Assembly (NCBI RefSeq): GCF_000368265.1
Contig: NZ_KB851219.1
Span: 2,040,484-2,104,483 of the forward strand
From: Acinetobacter brisouisimilis
GTDB taxonomy: Bacteria; Pseudomonadota; Gammaproteobacteria; Pseudomonadales; Moraxellaceae
DNA: 64,000 nt
Direction: 5' to 3'
Shown: one piece after another, positions 28,257 through 37,405 of the stretch
Position numbering within the stretch: position 1 is the stretch's first letter
Layout of the letters: the number at the start of each line of letters is the position of its first letter
The notes under the pieces: model-generated
What the model was told of the DNA's origin: nothing
The model's input: the letters and a program-made list of their open reading frames with translations, nothing else
Database searches by the model: none
Translations under genes and position numbers: made by a program

Positions 28257-28285
28257 TTGTCTTTTAATCGCATTTTTGGTATAAA
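28257..28285 (+). promoter_or_regulatory. Sigma-70 promoter of rpmB-rpmG
   Basis: TTGTCT (28257-28262) and TATAAA (28280-28285) are 17 bases apart, about 85 bases before the rpmB start. Confidence 0.65.
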
Positions 28286-28368
28286 ACGCCCCTTGAATAA
28301 ATTCAATCTGTTTGTTTTATGACTGGCCACAGGCTTGCTGTTGGCTAAATCATCAATGGAGTTCCACC

Positions 28369-28605
28369 ATGTCTAAGGTTTGCCAAGTTACCGGCAAGCG
28401 TCCAGTCGTTGGTAACAACGTCTCACACGCAAACAACAAAACCAAGCGCCGGTTCGAGCCGAACCTGCACCACCACCGTTTTTGGTTAGAAAGCGAAAAA
28501 CGTTTTGTACGTATTCGTTTGTCTACTAAGGGTATGCGTATCATCGACAAATTGGGCATTGAAAAGGTTGTAGCTGATCTTCGTGCTCAAGGTCAAAAGA
28601 TCTAA
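28369..28605 (+). CDS. rpmB: 50S ribosomal protein L28
   Basis: A 78-residue protein starting [20 protein letters not shown], with [20 protein letters not shown] in the middle; both are diagnostic. The frame is open further upstream, but the ATG at 28369 follows a GGAG site and gives the family length. It is followed 12 bases later by rpmG, the usual pairing. Confidence 0.98.
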   Translation: MSKVCQVTGKRPVVGNNVSHANNKTKRRFEPNLHHHRFWLESEKRFVRIRLSTKGMRIIDKLGIEKVVADLRAQGQKI

Positions 28606-28617
28606 GGAGTCATCGTA

Positions 28618-28773
28618 ATGCGTGACAAAATTCGCCTAGTTTCTTCAGCAGGTACAGGTTATTTCTATACGACTACGAAGAACAAACGTACTATGCCGGA
28701 AAAAATGGAAATCAAAAAATTTGATCCAAAAATCCGTCAACACGTTATTTTCAAAGAAGCTAAAATCAAATAA
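28618..28773 (+). CDS. rpmG: 50S ribosomal protein L33 (cysteine-free form)
   Basis: A 51-residue protein starting [20 protein letters not shown] and ending [10 protein letters not shown]. It has no cysteine at all, so it is the zinc-independent (C-) form. An AAGGAG site precedes the ATG. It ends the rpmB-rpmG operon just before a strong terminator. Confidence 0.97.
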
Positions 28774-28784
28774 TTTTAGTTTTC

Positions 28785-28818
28785 GAAAAAACGACTCCTA
28801 CTGGAGTCGTTTTTTTTG
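28785..28818 (+). terminator. Rho-independent terminator after rpmG
   Basis: Stem ACGACTCC with GGAGTCGT, four-base loop, A run before and eight T after (28791-28817). Confidence 0.93.
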
Positions 28819-29013
28819 CCTTTTTTTTAAGGTTATGGTTAATATCTATAAAATAGGTTTTTTCACAATAATTTACACCTTCTTTATTTTTCTCTCTGAG
28901 TAACATTGAAATCTGTTTCAATGCTGTACAGGAGCAATCAAATAGACGGACGAAACAAACCTCATCTTTAATTTTTATATTTTTCTTTTTCTCACACTTT
29001 TGAGGAGCCAGTT

Positions 29014-30723
29014 GTGCCGCATAATGTTGACCTGATTGTTTTACTCGCTGTGGGTTTTGGTCTAGCGTTATTGTGTGGCTATATCTCTGCACGACTACGA
29101 CTCCCCCCACTCATCGGCTATTTAATCGCAGGGATTTTAATTAGCCCCAATACTCCAGGCATTGAAGCTGATTTAGGCCTTGCCAACCAACTGGCTGAAC
29201 TAGGCGTCATGTTTTTGATGTTTGGCGTAGGTATGCATTTCTCGCTCAAGGACTTACTCCAAGTCAGACGCATTGCCTTACCTGGCGCCATCCTGCAAAT
29301 TGCTGTTGCAACTTTACTCGGGCTAGCTGTTGCCATGTTTTGGGGATGGTCTTTGGGCTCGGCGTTGGTATTTGGTCTAAGTTTGTCATGCGCAAGTACT
29401 GTTGTCCTGCTTAAATCACTCGGTGATCGAGGATTACTCGAATCTGTGAATGGTAAGATCGCTGTAGGCTGGCTCTTGGTCGAAGATTTGGTCATGGTCT
29501 TGGTTCTGGTGATTTTGCCCGCAACTGCCGTTTTGCTGGGAGGTAAAGCGTTAGATCATGGTCATGCAGCATCAACCAGCATTTGGCTAACACTGGGGCT
29601 AACATTACTCAAAGTTGCTGGCTTTATTGCCTTTATGCTGATTATTGGTAAGCGCCTTGTGCCGATGATCATGCAGTTTGTTGTCCGCTTAGGCTCTCGT
29701 GAGTTATTTACCCTGACTGTGGTTGCCTGTGCTGTGTCAATTGCCTACGGTTCTTACGCCATTTTTGGGGTATCCATGGCTTTGGGTGCATTCTTTGCAG
29801 GAATGGTGGTCAAGGAGTCTGATTTTAGCCACCGTGCCGAAGAAGAAACACTCCCCCTGCGTGAAGTTTTTTCTATTTTATTTTTTGTGTCGGTTGGCAT
29901 GCTGTTTGACCCGCATATTATCGTCGAGCAGCCCTTACATATTTTGGCTGTTGTTGCGATTATCATGTTGGGGAAAACCCTCGCAGCGATGGGGCTTGTG
30001 CTGTTTTTCCGCTATCCGATCAATACCGCACTCACTGTTGGAGCGAGTCTGGCACAAATTGGCGAATTTTCATTTATTCTTGCAACGCTCGGGATTTCCT
30101 TAGGGTTATTAACCACCTCAGCGCAAAACCTGATTTTGGCAGGTGCTTTGTTCTCGATTACCTTAAATTCATTTGTATTTTCAGCAATTGAGCCAGCACA
30201 ACGCTGGATCCGAGCACGTTCGCATCTGGCTCGGTTACTGGAACGCAGCAGTGACCCTCTTGCAATGTTGCCCGATGAAATGGATCAATCTTATTTGCGT
30301 GATCAAGTCGTAATTGTGGGCTATGGTGAAGTTGGGCGGCGTGTTACCAAAACATTAATGGAACAAAATATTAAAGTGGTCATTGCCGAAGAAAATCGTG
30401 AAATTGTAGAAAAACTGCGAGGAAAAGAAATTGCGGCAGTAAGTGGTGCCGCGACTGAGCCGAGCGTTCTAATCCAAGCCCATATCATGCATGCACGTAT
30501 GTTGATTATATCGCCTATGGATATTCTCGACATTCATCGTATTGTCGATATTGCCAAGCAGCTTAATCCTCAAATTCAGGTTTTGGTTTGCGCTGAAAAT
30601 AAAGAAGAAGCTGAAGTGATTCGGGCGGATGCGATTGGCGAGGTGTTTTATGCTAAGGAAGAAATGGCCATCAATATGAGCAAGCATATTTTGCATCAGA
30701 TTGAACTGGCGCATCAGCATTAG
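29014..30723 (+). CDS. ybaL: Kef/YbaL-type cation:proton antiporter (CPA2 family)
   Basis: Inner-membrane antiporter of 569 residues. About twelve membrane helices fill residues 1-395, and a cytoplasmic TrkA-N regulatory domain (Rossmann fold, VVIVGYGEVGRRV from about residue 432) fills the rest. YbaL of E. coli (558 residues) has this layout and a close N-terminus (PLIGYLIAGILISPNTPG). It probably exchanges K+ or Na+ for protons under control of nucleotide or thiol ligands. The start is GTG 29014, seven bases after GAGGAG. A KefB/KefC function cannot be excluded, although no KefG/F partner is beside it. Confidence 0.88.
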   Translation: MPHNVDLIVLLAVGFGLALLCGYISARLRLPPLIGYLIAGILISPNTPGIEADLGLANQLAELGVMFLMFGVGMHFSLKDLLQVRRIALPGAILQIAVATLLGLAVAMFWGWSLGSALVFGLSLSCASTVVLLKSLGDRGLLESVNGKIAVGWLLVEDLVMVLVLVILPATAVLLGGKALDHGHAASTSIWLTLGLTLLKVAGFIAFMLIIGKRLVPMIMQFVVRLGSRELFTLTVVACAVSIAYGSYAIFGVSMALGAFFAGMVVKESDFSHRAEEETLPLREVFSILFFVSVGMLFDPHIIVEQPLHILAVVAIIMLGKTLAAMGLVLFFRYPINTALTVGASLAQIGEFSFILATLGISLGLLTTSAQNLILAGALFSITLNSFVFSAIEPAQRWIRARSHLARLLERSSDPLAMLPDEMDQSYLRDQVVIVGYGEVGRRVTKTLMEQNIKVVIAEENREIVEKLRGKEIAAVSGAATEPSVLIQAHIMHARMLIISPMDILDIHRIVDIAKQLNPQIQVLVCAENKEEAEVIRADAIGEVFYAKEEMAINMSKHILHQIELAHQH

Positions 30724-30749
30724 ATATTAAAACTCAATACCGTGATATA

Positions 30750-30781
30750 AAAAAACGTACAGTGTTGACTGTACGTTTTTT
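30750..30781 (+). terminator. Bidirectional terminator after the antiporter gene
   Basis: Nine-base stem ACGTACAGT with ACTGTACGT and a four-base loop, flanked by A and T runs, between two convergent genes. Confidence 0.93.
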
Positions 30782-30795
30782 ATATGGATTTGAAA

Positions 30796-31074
30796 TTAAC
30801 TGAAGAGTTTCGGGGGTTCATCCATGACTTCAGCCTGCCATTGGTTAGCCTGTTTTTCAATCAGCCCCAAAAGTGCTGCCTGAATCATGTGCTGTGCAAC
30901 CATAGCCGTGTTCTCACCAAGCAATGCACGAACTTCATCATTAAACTGAATCGTAACTAGAGGTGCATTTTCGGAGCCCGCATTACGTAGTGCCAACTCA
31001 CCATTTTCTAGCTGTACAAGCTCAAGAACCGCGTCTTGATTACCAAATAACTCTTTCAATTGCTGTATAGACAT
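30796..31074 (-). CDS. Small conserved-looking protein of unknown function
   Basis: A 92-residue acidic protein that I do not recognise. It starts MSIQQLKELFGNQDAVLELV, then alternates short strands (GELALRNAG, PLVTIQFND) and an alanine-rich helix (AMVAQHMIQAALLGLIEKQA). There is no signal peptide or membrane segment. It shares a terminator with the convergent antiporter gene and follows the next gene upstream after 75 bases. Confidence 0.7.
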   Translation of the reverse strand: MSIQQLKELFGNQDAVLELVQLENGELALRNAGSENAPLVTIQFNDEVRALLGENTAMVAQHMIQAALLGLIEKQANQWQAEVMDEPPKLFS

Positions 31075-31149
31075 ACGACCTCCATACGCACCAGAAATGC
31101 AAAGATTTACACTAACTTATATCGGTGCAAAAATGCAAAATTCAAGGTG

Positions 31150-31653
31150 TTAAAATTCGACCATTTCATTACGAAAACCATCGATCAGGCGGCTTAACTC
31201 CCGATGCCATTCACGCAAAATTTCAATGTCTGGCAACCATGACTGAGGACCTTGAGTGACTTTGATAATTAAATTGGATGATGTTTCTTGCTCAGGTGCT
31301 GGAGCAGTCGGTTCAGGCGCGTACTGGCACATACGGTAAGCGTGTTTTAGCTCTGCAATAAAACCATCTCGGGCTAATTGTTGCATGACAGTCACTTCAG
31401 GTGATACCTGTCCTTTTTCCGCCATGTGATCTTCGATCGACTTTAAGGTTGGCTGCATATCACTCAAACGATAATAACGAACCAGTTCCTGTAAAAATGC
31501 CAAAATCGCACCATGTAAATGAAACACCGCAGCTTCACGATATGCCTGAACTTGTTGAACATGATCAGTTTGTTCTGCTTGCAAACATGCTAAACGCGCA
31601 AAATATAATTTTTGATTGGTACGATCGGCATGGTAGCGAGCAACACGAGACAT
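31150..31653 (-). CDS. DUF6586-like helical protein of unknown function
   Basis: A 167-residue soluble, mainly helical protein. The N-terminal RVARYHADRTNQKLYFARLA and a mid-protein Ala/Pro/Glu linker (EPTAPAPEQETSS) before a C-terminal helix with WHRELSRLIDGFRNEM match my memory of a small proteobacterial family (DUF6586), known in pseudomonads as well. Function is unknown. It probably forms a unit with the 92-residue gene behind it. Confidence 0.65.
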   Translation of the reverse strand: MSRVARYHADRTNQKLYFARLACLQAEQTDHVQQVQAYREAAVFHLHGAILAFLQELVRYYRLSDMQPTLKSIEDHMAEKGQVSPEVTVMQQLARDGFIAELKHAYRMCQYAPEPTAPAPEQETSSNLIIKVTQGPQSWLPDIEILREWHRELSRLIDGFRNEMVEF

Positions 31654-31741
31654 AATGATTCCCTTTCAATAATCTAAGATAACCTATTCATAGATTAGCG
31701 CCAGTACTGTACTTTGAATATAGTTTTTTCATGTTTTTATA

Positions 31742-31773
31742 TAAAAAAAGAAGGTTTAAATACCTTCCTTTTT
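31742..31773 (-). terminator. Terminator after the RRM protein gene
   Basis: GAAGGT (31750-31755) pairs with ACCTTC (31762-31767), flanked by A and T runs. On the minus strand it follows the stop at 31784 and ends in seven T. Confidence 0.8.
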
Positions 31774-31783
31774 CAACACTGGC

Positions 31784-32023
31784 TTATTCTTCCGCAGCTT
31801 TCACACGAATACCAACACCTTTAAGTTTCAAGGTATTTAAACCTTTAATGGCTTTGATGGCATCTCGGGCATGTGGCATTTCCACAAAGCCAAAACCTTT
31901 GGATTTGCCTGTAGCCTGATCCATTACAATTACACAAGAATCAATCTGACCATAAGCCTGAAATAATTCCGACAGCTCAGCTTCAGTAATCGAGCGCTCT
32001 AAGTTACGAACTAAAATTTTCAT
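31784..32023 (-). CDS. RNA-binding protein with a single RRM domain
   Basis: A 79-residue protein that is one RNA recognition motif: RNP2 is ILVRNL (residues 3-8) and RNP1 is KGFGFVEM (about 43-50), both with the aromatic residues that stack on RNA. It resembles the small RRM proteins of cyanobacteria and other bacteria. The start is ATG 32023; upstream codons in this frame overlap the helicase gene and look unrelated. It follows the helicase gene by 52 bases. Confidence 0.9.
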   Translation of the reverse strand: MKILVRNLERSITEAELSELFQAYGQIDSCVIVMDQATGKSKGFGFVEMPHARDAIKAIKGLNTLKLKGVGIRVKAAEE

Positions 32024-32075
32024 GTATAAACCTTTTGATTGTGAATTTAAATAACTGCCTGAGTGTATTTGACGC

Positions 32076-34052
32076 TTAGTCAAAATCCAGGCCAAATGTA
32101 ATACGGGTTGGTGGTTTTTTCTGGGAGAATCCCGTCTGGGCAGCAGGTATACGCTTATGCGCTTCAACATTCACCAGCGATGAGGGCAAATCATTCAAAA
32201 AATAACTGCTAATTTTACGCCCAAGCTCATCGGTTTGATCGTATGCCCAATGATTTAAATCCTGCTTGGTTAAAATTAATTCATTTTTTGCCCGTGTTAA
32301 TGCGACATATAATACACGTCGCTCTTCTTCAACAGCATCGAAATCACCCTGAGCGCGTGCATGCGGATACTGATTGACTGTTAAATGTGGCACATAACAC
32401 ACCTGTTGCTCGGTACCTTTTGCCGAATGTACCGTAATCAGGGTCACGATATCCTGATCACTCGCCCGCTCCACTTCTGAAACAGAAATCGGTTCAAGCA
32501 CATATTCTTCAAGAAATTCGCCCAAAGCCCCATGTTTTTGTGCCAGTTGCTTCACCAAATCAAAATCTTTGACACGGCGTGTCCAGTCCTGATTTTGATA
32601 ATTCTGTGCCAACTGTTCAGTCAAGGCATCCACTGCCAAGCCAATACACTGTTGTACTTCATGCTGTAATATCGAGAGCTGTTTTAAAATTAAAATCGCA
32701 GCTTGTGACACTTTACCATGTCGTTCCAAACGTGCACATCGTGCCTCTAAGCTCCCCAAAGCAATCAGCTCGCTTGTCAGTCGGCTGGCACCAACATCGC
32801 CTACACCATTCCATAAGGTTAAAAACCGCATCCATGCAATATCATCTTGCGGGTTGGCAGCAACTCGTAGCAAGCTCAACAAGTCTTTGACATGCGCAGC
32901 TTCCAGCAGTTTGGTTCCACCAATGAAACGATAAGGAATCGCCATTTTAATAAATGCACTTTCAAGATACCGTGCAGCGTAGGAGGAGCGCACCAAAACC
33001 ATGTGCTGATTCCATGCAGTATCTTGCTGATAGCGCTGTTTTAAATCCTGAGCAATCCAGTTCGCTTCTTCAAACTCATTCGGGAAAATATGTAAATGTG
33101 GTTTTTGCCCTGCGCCCCGATGTGCACTGAGCTGCTTGTTATATTCAATCGGGCTATTTTTTAACAACCAGTTAGATAAATCCAGAATTTCCTGTGTAGA
33201 GCGGTAATTCTGCTCTAAAGTCAGCACTTGAGCATCGGGAACCCGCGTTTTGAAATGATGAATATTTTCAAAGTCTGCCCCACGAAAGCCATAAATCGAC
33301 TGGGCATCATCACCGACACAAAACAATTGCGCTCGTCCGATCAAAGGTTCTAACAACGACCATTGCAATGGGTTGGTATCCTGCATTTCATCGACCAGCA
33401 TCACAGAACACAGTCGGCTGACCCAATCCACCAGTGCAGGCGACTGCTGCAAATGCCCTGCCACAATCGCTAAAATATCATCATAGTCGAGGTAATTACG
33501 CTCCTGCTTGCGCTGTTCATACTGGCGCATTACCTCTGCAATTTCCGCCTGATAAGGCAATGCTTCTGGCAATTTTTGCACTAAAGCCTCAGAAAGCTTG
33601 ACCTGTGTATTTCGTGCAAATGAATACAGATCACATAATTGAGCTGCTTTGGGTAAAATATTATCGCGCCCCTTACCTCGCAGTAACCGAAACATCATCA
33701 ACTGATCATCTCGGTCAATAATACTAAACTGGGTCAATCCAAATACTTGCGGATTACGCCGTAGCAGATACATGCAAAAAGTATGAAAAGTTGAGGCACG
33801 TAAACCTTGCGCGGCTGCGCCCAGATATTGCTCGACTCGGGTCACAATTTCACTGGCTGCGCGGCGAGTAAAGGTCAAAATCTGCATTTGGTTGGCAGGT
33901 ATGCCCTGCGCAATCAGATAAGCCGCTCGCGCAACAATGGTTTTGGTTTTGCCACAGCCTGCCCCTGCCAAAACCAGACAGTTTACTGCGGTTGTGGTCG
34001 CAGCCTGTTTTTGTTGGGGATTTAACTCTGCGATCAGGGTATCAAGGCTCAT
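32076..34052 (-). CDS. UvrD/Rep-family DNA helicase (superfamily 1)
   Basis: ATP-dependent 3'-5' DNA helicase of 658 residues. Walker A is GAGCGKTKT (30-38), Walker B reads MLVDEMQDTN, motif III/IV region has YGFRGADFENIHHF, motif V is ITVHSAKGTEQQ and motif VI is VALTRAKNEL. It is shorter than UvrD or Rep (about 670-720), and DEMQDTN replaces the common DEFQDTN. It is related to repair or replication restart helicases, but its exact role is not clear. The last 60 residues have no recognised domain. Confidence 0.87.
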   Translation of the reverse strand: MSLDTLIAELNPQQKQAATTTAVNCLVLAGAGCGKTKTIVARAAYLIAQGIPANQMQILTFTRRAASEIVTRVEQYLGAAAQGLRASTFHTFCMYLLRRNPQVFGLTQFSIIDRDDQLMMFRLLRGKGRDNILPKAAQLCDLYSFARNTQVKLSEALVQKLPEALPYQAEIAEVMRQYEQRKQERNYLDYDDILAIVAGHLQQSPALVDWVSRLCSVMLVDEMQDTNPLQWSLLEPLIGRAQLFCVGDDAQSIYGFRGADFENIHHFKTRVPDAQVLTLEQNYRSTQEILDLSNWLLKNSPIEYNKQLSAHRGAGQKPHLHIFPNEFEEANWIAQDLKQRYQQDTAWNQHMVLVRSSYAARYLESAFIKMAIPYRFIGGTKLLEAAHVKDLLSLLRVAANPQDDIAWMRFLTLWNGVGDVGASRLTSELIALGSLEARCARLERHGKVSQAAILILKQLSILQHEVQQCIGLAVDALTEQLAQNYQNQDWTRRVKDFDLVKQLAQKHGALGEFLEEYVLEPISVSEVERASDQDIVTLITVHSAKGTEQQVCYVPHLTVNQYPHARAQGDFDAVEEERRVLYVALTRAKNELILTKQDLNHWAYDQTDELGRKISSYFLNDLPSSLVNVEAHKRIPAAQTGFSQKKPPTRITFGLDFD

Positions 34053-34278
34053 GCAAACATCATAGGTTCAATCAGGGATTTGCTATAGTTTAACAAACTC
34101 GCCTCTATTGCTGTGAGGAACTTATACCAATACGCCAAAGACCATAGCCAACATTTCTTATGCCTAAGATGCAAGCACATCTGTTCCCGATTGACCACTT
34201 GCCTTTCTTTGTTGTACATTCATGTAAAAACAAGTAGTTAACAACCATCAACCTTTCTGATTTTTGTGGCTAAAGTAC

Positions 34279-35745
34279 TTACCAGAAGACCTTGGCATAT
34301 TGTAGTCGCTGTAAAGCTGAAGCAGATTCTAGCCGTAACTGTTCACGATGGGCTGCCAACCAGCCTAAAGCAAACCAAGCTTGTGGATGATGTTGTACTT
34401 GTTGTTTAAACAATGCTTCGGCAATCAGGACATCATTGTATTGCCCTAAAATATCCTGAACAGGACTTAGGGCACTCAGATATTGCCGAACCAGTTTTTT
34501 ATCATATAAAGAAGATACAAATTCAACACAATAACGCAAACGTTTCAATCGCTTACGCATACGATGCCACATCATATCGTTTAAATCCAAACAGCTTTCA
34601 GCATCTTTTAACAACTGCCGATGCATGTGTTTAATCTCTGCACTGGTCATTTCGGTCAAATTATCATCAGTGTTCTGCTGATGCTGACTATCTGATGGAG
34701 TTTGAATAAATTGAATCAACGCCAGCCATAATCTCGTATAAGAAGAATCTTTGAAAGTGTGTATTTCCTGTTGATGCGGTTGAATCTGAACAGGCAACTT
34801 GACATAAGGCGCACCTGCTGCACGTAACTTAGGCAGCAGTTCTTCTTCCAAAGCATCGCGATCGCGAATAGTACCCAATTGATTAAACAACGTCTTTAAA
34901 GTCACCTCCCAAGTCTGATCAGTTTGTTTAGACCAATGACCAAAAACACGTAAGGCACTACGTAAGCGACGAATCCCCACACGCGCCTGATGTACATGTT
35001 CAGCTTCATTGGTTTCAGTCATCATTTCAGCAATATTTGGTAAAATCTGCTGTAGGCAACTTGCAATCATTTCACGTAAGGCAATTTCGGCGGGTAATTT
35101 TTTTACAAGTACAGGATTACGAGCCTGTATAGCTGGCAAAGCTTTGAGCCCTTGTCGTAACTGATCACCACGCGCAGCCCTGCAACGAATATCTAGCCAT
35201 AATTCATAACGCTGTACCCAATCAGCCACCAATGAAAATAATCGATCAGCTGAACCCATTTTGAGTTCAAATTTAAGTTCATAGATGGGAAGATGATCTT
35301 TTTCAGTACGAATTTCGCCCACATCGAGCGCAACCTCGATCTGACTACCTTGATCCCCAATAGTGTGCACGGTACGAACAATATCCGTTTCAAATTGTAG
35401 GGTTAGTGCCTGTGTTTCATCAGCTAAAACTTCCAACAGAATCGCACCTGCTGGCGTCCCCTGATGCAATGTAACATCTACATGTGGAGCATCGGTTTCA
35501 CCCAAACTCACTTGATGTTCTAGATAACCGAGATGCTTAGCATCTTCACAGATCAAAGCCTGCACCCAGTGATTCGCTTGTAAAACCAACTGTAACTGCA
35601 ATTTTGCAGCAGTCAATTTGCGCTCAGCAGTATCGTAATATTGGTTTTTTACATGTATCAGCTGAGCATTTTTGTTATGAAATACCGGAGAAACATCAAC
35701 ACGGTGAATCATGGGTACTTGAAACTTGAGTTCGATTTCAACCAT
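34279..35745 (-). CDS. CYTH and CHAD domain protein (YgiF-like triphosphatase)
   Basis: A 488-residue protein with an N-terminal CYTH domain (about 1-200) carrying the family signature EIELKF at residues 3-8, and a C-terminal CHAD helical domain (about 215-480) with the His-rich elements VHQARVGIRRLRSALRVFGH and RMRKRLKRLRYCVEFVSSLY. CYTH enzymes hydrolyse inorganic triphosphate or related substrates; CHAD domains bind polyphosphate. E. coli YgiF (inorganic triphosphatase) has the same order. I chose ATG 35745, nine bases after AGGAG, rather than the earlier codon at 35766. Confidence 0.88.
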   Translation of the reverse strand: MVEIELKFQVPMIHRVDVSPVFHNKNAQLIHVKNQYYDTAERKLTAAKLQLQLVLQANHWVQALICEDAKHLGYLEHQVSLGETDAPHVDVTLHQGTPAGAILLEVLADETQALTLQFETDIVRTVHTIGDQGSQIEVALDVGEIRTEKDHLPIYELKFELKMGSADRLFSLVADWVQRYELWLDIRCRAARGDQLRQGLKALPAIQARNPVLVKKLPAEIALREMIASCLQQILPNIAEMMTETNEAEHVHQARVGIRRLRSALRVFGHWSKQTDQTWEVTLKTLFNQLGTIRDRDALEEELLPKLRAAGAPYVKLPVQIQPHQQEIHTFKDSSYTRLWLALIQFIQTPSDSQHQQNTDDNLTEMTSAEIKHMHRQLLKDAESCLDLNDMMWHRMRKRLKRLRYCVEFVSSLYDKKLVRQYLSALSPVQDILGQYNDVLIAEALFKQQVQHHPQAWFALGWLAAHREQLRLESASALQRLQYAKVFW

Positions 35746-36042
35746 ACCTATGCTCCTAACGAACACCAGAATTAAGAATCCGCGATCAAAATTTTTAAAC
35801 CATCATCAATCTAAAAGTGAATCAGTATATTGTCTACATAATAAACAAAAAAATACACCGCATACCGATGAAATGAATCGCTAGGCATTCATTTCAACGC
35901 AAATGCAAAGATTTTAGAAGACTCTCGATGTGTTGTAAAAATTTGGCTGAAGCTCACTTACAGTTTCGCGGGCTTCATCACAAAGCGAGATCAGGACGGC
36001 CTGTTTTTTATTTTAAATGAATCCCAAATAATCAATCGACAA

Positions 36043-36612
36043 TTAGATGTCGGCAGAACTTGGAGGAATACGCTGAATCACCGCGGCCAAACTTAAATAA
36101 TTGATGCCCTGAAACAACAAATCCAAAGCAAGGCATAACCCCAAGAGCCAAAATGCAGCATTAGGGCTGAGTAAAATCAAAACCCCTGTCAATAAAGTGA
36201 GACAACCTGAAAATAAAATCCAGCCCCAGCCTTGAAACGCACGAAATAAAAGCGCTTTAAAAACACGGAGTACCCCCGCCACAACCAAGACAACCCCAAC
36301 AACCTGTGTTAAAAAAATGGCTGTTCCCCACGGATGGCGAAATGCCAAAAAGCCTGCGATAAAATACACTATGGCAAACAGCAACCACATCCAACGCACA
36401 CCACCATCAAAAAACTTGAATGCTGCCAATACATGAAGCAGCGCTGCCAGCATCATCAATCCACCAAACAGTACAACCACCGTTAAAGTGGCAAAAGGCA
36501 GGCTCAACAGCAAGACACCCGCAAACAACACCAGTAACCAGCCGAACAACAAATACCATTTACGTTGCTGATGCAGCTGATGGCGAATCAAATCATTTCC
36601 GACTGTAAGCAT
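36043..36612 (-). CDS. HdeD family membrane protein
   Basis: A 189-residue inner-membrane protein with about six membrane helices in three pairs, typical of the HdeD/DUF308 family (repeated motifs around ALLHVLAAFKFF and GVLRVFKALLF). E. coli HdeD takes part in acid resistance at high cell density. It starts 16 bases after the zincin gene, in the same direction, so the two are probably translated from one mRNA. Confidence 0.82.
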   Translation of the reverse strand: MLTVGNDLIRHQLHQQRKWYLLFGWLLVLFAGVLLLSLPFATLTVVVLFGGLMMLAALLHVLAAFKFFDGGVRWMWLLFAIVYFIAGFLAFRHPWGTAIFLTQVVGVVLVVAGVLRVFKALLFRAFQGWGWILFSGCLTLLTGVLILLSPNAAFWLLGLCLALDLLFQGINYLSLAAVIQRIPPSSADI

Positions 36613-36628
36613 AATTTTATTCTCTTAT

Positions 36629-37387
36629 TTATTTTGTCCACCCCACTTCAATGGCAGTGGGTTTATTCAGTATGACTTGAGTTAGACTTTCAGGCATTTT
36701 GCTGGTAGTTGCTGAAAGTGCAATGTACCCACCCATAATTTCAGCCTGATGTTGTGGATAGCGTGGCTGCTGCTCTGGGTTGGCATAACCTGAAGGGTAA
36801 ATCGGCTGTCCAGAAGCAAGCTCGTATTTATCTGTTGCACCAAACGCATGAAGCAGTTCATGGGTCAATACAATATTATTCTGCGCTGCCTGTTGCCCCG
36901 ATGCAAACAGATTCACCATTGCAACTCTGCCTTTCTCCAGAGCAGTCGAATGTTTTAAGGCCGTGGTTTGCTCTGGATCATAATAATTTAGATATAAGGT
37001 GACGGTCGGGCGACCATCTTGCGATGTATGCTGCTGCCATGCGTAATAACGGAATTTGAGGCTCCACAGCATCACTTGTAGCACACTGGCATTTTCAGGG
37101 ATTTTTGGAGGAATCTGCTTTAACTCACGCCCTAACTGATAAATAAAATAGACTTTTTTTCCACGATATAAAGTACTGGAATCTTGCAAAAATTGCTGGG
37201 AACTGGCAAATGCCTCTGTCGTTAAATGTTGAATATATTGCTCGGTTGTGGCTTGACCATCTGCATTGACAGGGTGCAGCAACACCACAATCGGACGATC
37301 CCAGTTTTGATTTTGATCACGCCAAGCGTTGACTGCTACAACAAGTAAAACCAACAATAAAAATGTGACACGAATTTTTTTCCACAT
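36629..37387 (-). CDS. Exported zincin-like metallopeptidase of unknown family
   Basis: A 252-residue protein with an N-terminal membrane anchor or signal (residues 5-22, IRVTFLLLVLLVVAVNAW). It has a HELLHAFGATDKYE segment at residues 176-189, where HELLH (176-180) is the HExxH zinc-binding and catalytic motif and the following G and D fit a metzincin-like extension. The rest should be periplasmic. I cannot name the family. It lies 18 bases after the NYN gene and 16 bases before hdeD, with AAGG before its start. Confidence 0.75.
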   Translation of the reverse strand: MWKKIRVTFLLLVLLVVAVNAWRDQNQNWDRPIVVLLHPVNADGQATTEQYIQHLTTEAFASSQQFLQDSSTLYRGKKVYFIYQLGRELKQIPPKIPENASVLQVMLWSLKFRYYAWQQHTSQDGRPTVTLYLNYYDPEQTTALKHSTALEKGRVAMVNLFASGQQAAQNNIVLTHELLHAFGATDKYELASGQPIYPSGYANPEQQPRYPQHQAEIMGGYIALSATTSKMPESLTQVILNKPTAIEVGWTK

Positions 37388-37405
37388 AAAAACCTTAACT
37401 TAAAA

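Noticed and set aside
28312..28605. Longer version of L28 starting at 28312
   Set aside because: The added residues match no L28 and lie in the leader; ATG 28369 has a GGAG site and the family N-terminus.
31784..32170. Longer version of the RRM protein starting at 32170
   Set aside because: The extra 49 residues overlap the helicase gene and are unrelated to RRM proteins; ATG 32023 gives the normal domain.
35916..36010. Minus-strand open stretch reading KQAVLISLCDEARETVSEL and on to a stop
   Set aside because: About 30 codons with no start and a stop right before; too short to call a gene fragment without a database search.
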